Assembly (NCBI GenBank): GCA_020430865.1
Contig: JAGQIY010000942.1
Span: 1 to 7,082, forward strand
Origin: Myxococcales bacterium
GTDB lineage: Bacteria > Myxococcota > Polyangia > Polyangiales > Polyangiaceae
Reading direction: 5' to 3'
Length of the DNA stretch: 7,082 nt
The notes under the pieces: model-generated
Databases searched by the model: none
Seen by the model: only the letters and a program-made list of their open reading frames with translations
Told to the model about the DNA's origin: nothing
In this document: positions 4,915 to 7,082 of the stretch, piece after piece
How the letters are laid out: each line of letters begins with the position of its first letter
Numbering within the stretch: position 1 is the first letter of the stretch
Made by a program: the position numbers and the translations under genes

Positions 4915-6225
4915 TCATGCCTTCGCGCGGTGGAACGGGCCGCTCACCTCGAAGGTGTAGCCATCGTCGTTGTTGTCGAGGGCGCCGCGCTGGGAGCTGA
5001 AGTAGAGGCGCGTGCCGCTGGGATCGAAGGCGAGACCCGTGATCTCCGACTCCGGGTGACCCACGACCTGAAGCAAGGCCTTGACGCTTCCGTCGGGAAG
5101 AATGGCGCAGACCTCCATGTCGCCGCCGTCTTCGGCCACCAGCACGTCTCCCGAGGCCGACACGATGACGTTGTCGACACCCGTGAGGATCGGAGTCTGA
5201 TGAGTGGCTGCGTCGTAGAGCACCTTGATGCTCTCGCTACTCACGTCGTAGGCCCAGATCCGGTCGTCTCCCTTGGTGGAGAAGTAGATCACGCCGTTGT
5301 GGTGCCAGATCCCCTCTCCCCCCCTGAACTCGGTGCTGTCGGCGATCTGTGATCGCGTTGGGGTGGCGCCGCTGAAGGTCGGGTCCGGGAGGTCGATCCA
5401 CGCTACCTGGTTCTGGGCGTCCACCTTCGCCACCTGGAGCTTCCCGGCGCTGAGGTCGGCGCGGCCACTGGAGGTCAAGCTGTCGGGGACGTAGCGGTAG
5501 AGGCGACCGTCGGGTTCGTCCTCGGTGAGGTAGAGGTGCTGATTCACCGGCTCGACAGCCACCGCCTCGTGCTTGAAGACACCCAGCGCAGGTCGCTTCT
5601 CGGCCGGTTTGTCTCCGCGCGGATAGCATTCCCAGACGTGCCCCTTGGCGAACTCTTCACAGGACAGCCAGGTGCCCCAGGGAGTCTTGCCCCCGGCGCA
5701 GTTGCCCATCGAGCCATCGAGGATTCGATAGCAGTCGATCACCATCCCGCCAGAGTCGAAATGGAGCGCCGTCACCCCCGCGCCGAACGGCATCTCTGAG
5801 TTGGACACGTAGATCCATCCCCCGTCTGGCAGGAGATAGGTCGCGCCGCCATCAGGCGCCGAGTGCCACTTCGTGCTCGAGCCCGAGGCGGGAGCTTGCT
5901 GGCTTCGAGCCACGATCCGCGAGGAAAAGCCGGCCGGCAACCGCACGCCGTTCGCGTCAGCGTCCCCCAGCGGCCCGATGTCCTTGATCAGGGACTCGAG
6001 CTCTGGCCCCTGCGGGAAGCCGCCCGTCCCGCCCTGGTCGCTGCCCGCCGTTCCGCCCGCTCCGCCAGCGCCACCCACGCCGGCGCTGCCGCCTGCACCA
6101 CCGTTCCCGGCGTTGCCCCCAGCGCCGCTGCCCGAGCTGGTCCCGTCAGACTCGCTGCAGGCGATGAGACCTGCGAAGCTCGCGAGCCCCTGAGCCACGA
6201 AATACCGACGCGACAGCTTCTTCAT
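4915..6225 (-). CDS. PhoX-family (DUF839) Tat-exported lipoprotein, putative alkaline phosphatase
   Basis: 436 residues. Seen: a twin-arginine signal SRRYFVAQG (5-13) and a lipobox LIAC ending at Cys23, so the predicted product is a Tat-exported lipoprotein. A Gly/Ala/Asn tether (about 28-69) follows, then a beta-propeller-like catalytic domain (about 78-432). PhoX hallmarks are NCAGG with Cys176, TPWGTWLSCEE (181-191), FKHEAVAVEP (217-226), YLTEDE (232-237), and an RGGEGI loop followed later by DNVIVS. Known: PhoX enzymes are Tat-dependent phosphomonoesterases with an Fe/Ca active site in which a Cys and several acidic residues hold the metals. Cys176 and Glu residues at the expected places fit this. 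Inferred: a surface- or periplasm-tethered phosphatase scavenging phosphate, although some DUF839 proteins have no proven activity. There is no clear Shine-Dalgarno before ATG 6225 and no Pho-box seen in the 78-bp gap upstream. The Cys-rich gene lies upstream on the same strand and could share a transcript. Confidence 0.87.
   Translation of the reverse strand: MKKLSRRYFVAQGLASFAGLIACSESDGTSSGSGAGGNAGNGGAGGSAGVGGAGGAGGTAGSDQGGTGGFPQGPELESLIKDIGPLGDADANGVRLPAGFSSRIVARSQQAPASGSSTKWHSAPDGGATYLLPDGGWIYVSNSEMPFGAGVTALHFDSGGMVIDCYRILDGSMGNCAGGKTPWGTWLSCEEFAKGHVWECYPRGDKPAEKRPALGVFKHEAVAVEPVNQHLYLTEDEPDGRLYRYVPDSLTSSGRADLSAGKLQVAKVDAQNQVAWIDLPDPTFSGATPTRSQIADSTEFRGGEGIWHHNGVIYFSTKGDDRIWAYDVSSESIKVLYDAATHQTPILTGVDNVIVSASGDVLVAEDGGDMEVCAILPDGSVKALLQVVGHPESEITGLAFDPSGTRLYFSSQRGALDNNDDGYTFEVSGPFHRAKA
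6019..6144 (-). repeat. Glycine-rich low-complexity tether of the PhoX-like lipoprotein
   Basis: This stretch codes residues about 28-69 of the PhoX-like protein: irregular tandem GGAGG / GGSAG / GGTAG units with Asn, Val and one Ser-Asp-Gln. At DNA level it is a run of GCC/GCT/GCG-rich triplets on the + strand, prone to slippage and in-frame length change. Such tethers are common between the lipidated Cys and the folded domain in Polyangiales-type lipoproteins. They are thought to be flexible spacers; that role is inferred. Confidence 0.75.
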
Positions 6226-6303
6226 GCGCGGATAGCGTTGCTGTCGCGACCCGCGCTGTCAACTACCAGACGGACGTTTGGTCGTTGCGTGGCTGGCCGT
6301 TGC

Positions 6304-7082
6304 TCAGGGCGCGCACACGCCAATCTGCGCGCCCGCGACCGTGATGGGAGCGTCCCCGTTGGACTGGTCAATCAGCCCGTAGCAGGTCTCACCACCTCCA
6401 CAGGAGCCGTTGATGTTGTTGCACCCCTTCAGGCACTCGCTGTTCACGCAGTTCAAGCCGACGCCGCAGTCGCCGTCCTCGGTGCACGAGCCATGCGCCT
6501 GGCCCGACCCAGCGCCGATGCAGATGCTCGTGTCGTCGAGCGAGGGGACACAGTTCAGACCCGCGCCGCACGCTTGATACGGAGCCGCGGAGGACTGCGG
6601 TGAGGCCGGGTTGCAGGTGCGGGTGCAGGTCTTGAAGCCTGGGATGAGGGTGAACGTCCCCGAGTTGTCATACCCAATGCCACCGCAAGCGTCGAACGCG
6701 CCCGGGCAGTCCGAGTCGCTGTCACAGTACTGCTGACAAGACCCGCTGATGCAGTCGTAGCCCGCCTGGCAGTCCGATGACGCCGCGCACGCGCTGTAGC
6801 CAGGCACCGAGCCGGCGGTGAAGCAGGCGGTCGTGCCGTCGTTGCCCTGCACCTGGCACATCTGTCCCGCCGCGCACCCGCACTGGGAGCCAGACTGCGT
6901 CCAGGTGTCACACGGGCCGAGCCCAGAGGGCGACGTACAGGCGCCCGAGCCAGCGCTGCCGCCGGACCCCGACGAACCGGCGCTGCCACTCGAGCCTGCG
7001 TTCCCCGCGGAACCAGCGCTGCCACCAGAGCCGCCGGCCGCGCTGCCACCGTTCCCCGCGGAACCGCCTTGGTCGGTCCCGC
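6304..7082 (-). CDS. Cys-rich secreted-type protein with Gly/Ser linker (N-terminus beyond window)
   Basis: The frame is open from the TGA at 6304-6306 to the right edge, so the N-terminus is missing and 258 residues are visible. The internal ATG at 6861 is not the start, because coding sequence of the same style continues upstream of it. Seen: first a Gly/Ser/Ala/Asn linker of about 50 residues, then about 205 residues containing 26 cysteines, an even number that suits 13 disulfides. Two modules have identical spacing C-x5-C-x5-C-x4-C-x3-C (bases 6724-6789 and 6421-6486), with SDSDCPG-type links resembling the Cys-rich repeats of many myxobacterial surface proteins. There are no catalytic motifs, so I cannot give a function. 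By analogy with its neighbour, the missing start probably encodes a lipoprotein signal, a linker and then an extracellular domain. It lies 78 bp upstream of the PhoX-like gene on the same strand. Confidence 0.8.
   Translation of the reverse strand, partial: GTDQGGSAGNGGSAAGGSGGSAGSAGNAGSSGSAGSSGSGGSAGSGACTSPSGLGPCDTWTQSGSQCGCAAGQMCQVQGNDGTTACFTAGSVPGYSACAASSDCQAGYDCISGSCQQYCDSDSDCPGAFDACGGIGYDNSGTFTLIPGFKTCTRTCNPASPQSSAAPYQACGAGLNCVPSLDDTSICIGAGSGQAHGSCTEDGDCGVGLNCVNSECLKGCNNINGSCGGGETCYGLIDQSNGDAPITVAGAQIGVCAP
6421..6486 (-). repeat. Cys module copy 2 (C-x5-C-x5-C-x4-C-x3-C)
   Basis: This stretch encodes CTEDGDC, CGVGLNC, CVNSEC and CLKGC in one chain, with adjacent blocks sharing cysteines. 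The cysteine spacing is the same as in the copy at 6724-6789. DC before the second block and the aliphatic residue after the third Cys are also shared, pointing to internal duplication rather than chance. Confidence 0.7.
6724..6789 (-). repeat. Cys module copy 1 (C-x5-C-x5-C-x4-C-x3-C)
   Basis: This stretch encodes CAASSDC, CQAGYDC, CISGSC and CQQYC in one chain, with adjacent blocks sharing cysteines. It is followed at once by DSDSDCPG, which looks like the start of a third, diverged copy whose spacing then breaks down (C-x5-C-x6-C). Confidence 0.7.
6961..7080 (-). repeat. Gly/Ser/Ala linker with an exact DNA direct repeat
   Basis: This codes the GGSAG/GSSGS linker of the Cys-rich protein. 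GTTCCCCGCGGAACC (+ strand) occurs exactly at 7000-7014 and again at 7051-7065, 51 bp (17 codons) apart and in frame. Each copy has GTTCC/GGAAC arms that could pair. CGCTGCCAC recurs between and before them. Codon-level identity suggests recent in-frame duplication. The protein style (GNGGSA, DQGG) matches the tether of the adjacent PhoX-like protein. Confidence 0.65.

Noticed and set aside
4771..5352. + strand open frame across the lpxA end and the PhoX-like gene
   Set aside because: It would overlap a convincing PhoX-family gene antisense, and its translation looks like reverse-frame composition.
6226..6303. Promoter, Pho-box or terminator between the Cys-rich and PhoX-like genes
   Set aside because: No repeated Pho-box heptamers, no good -35/-10 pair and no stem with a T-run could be seen in these 78 bases.
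6304..6861. Cys-rich gene starting at the ATG at 6861
   Set aside because: The same frame stays open to the right edge and encodes more cysteines and a Gly/Ser linker upstream, so this ATG is internal.
1..7082. CRISPR array, tRNA/rRNA, insertion sequence or phage module
   Set aside because: No regularly spaced repeats, RNA gene signatures, transposase motifs or terminal inverted repeats were seen anywhere in the window.

Overview
The window is high-GC bacterial chromosome (GC-rich third codon positions, long shadow ORFs in other frames). It most likely comes from a myxobacterium, probably of the Polyangiales/Sorangiineae type. The evidence is the combination of an skp-lpxD-fabZ-lpxA envelope operon, an N-terminally extended tandem cyclic-nucleotide-binding protein, and secreted proteins with long Gly/Ala/Ser/Asn 'GGSAG' linkers and many cysteines. 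This taxonomic call is an inference from protein style; no rRNA or other marker gene is present.

Layout on the + strand: (1) 1-347, the C-terminal end of heat-shock repressor HrcA, cut by the left edge. (2) 348-440, a short intergenic stretch with two dyads that share the half-site CCGA/TCGG. (3) 441-1784, a cytoplasmic protein with a helical N-terminal part and two cyclic-nucleotide-binding (CNB) domains; the second has lost the phosphate-binding arginine. (4) 1785-2026, a 242-bp intergenic region with a weak possible promoter directly abutting the next start. (5) 2027-4817, a tight operon for outer-membrane biogenesis: skp/ompH (periplasmic chaperone), lpxD, fabZ and lpxA. Both lpxD boundaries (skp/lpxD and lpxD/fabZ) use the identical nine bases GTGAGCATG.

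Layout on the - strand: a convergent 97-bp gap (4818-4914) separates lpxA from a PhoX/DUF839-family Tat lipoprotein (4915-6225). A Cys-rich secreted-type protein (6304 to beyond the right edge) lies upstream of it in the same direction. Both carry similar glycine-rich tethers.

How the genes fit together: FabZ dehydrates 3-hydroxyacyl-ACP, the same acyl donor pool that LpxA and LpxD use for the first and third steps of lipid A synthesis. Skp escorts outer-membrane proteins across the periplasm. The usual partners bamA (upstream) and lpxI/lpxB (downstream) are absent from this window. The most interesting signal is that both acyltransferases keep the catalytic histidine and the fold but have changed several residues that are normally conserved and contact the sugar nucleotide or active site. 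This raises the possibility of an altered substrate or a non-standard lipid A-like product. I found no CRISPR array, tRNA, rRNA, insertion sequence or phage gene.
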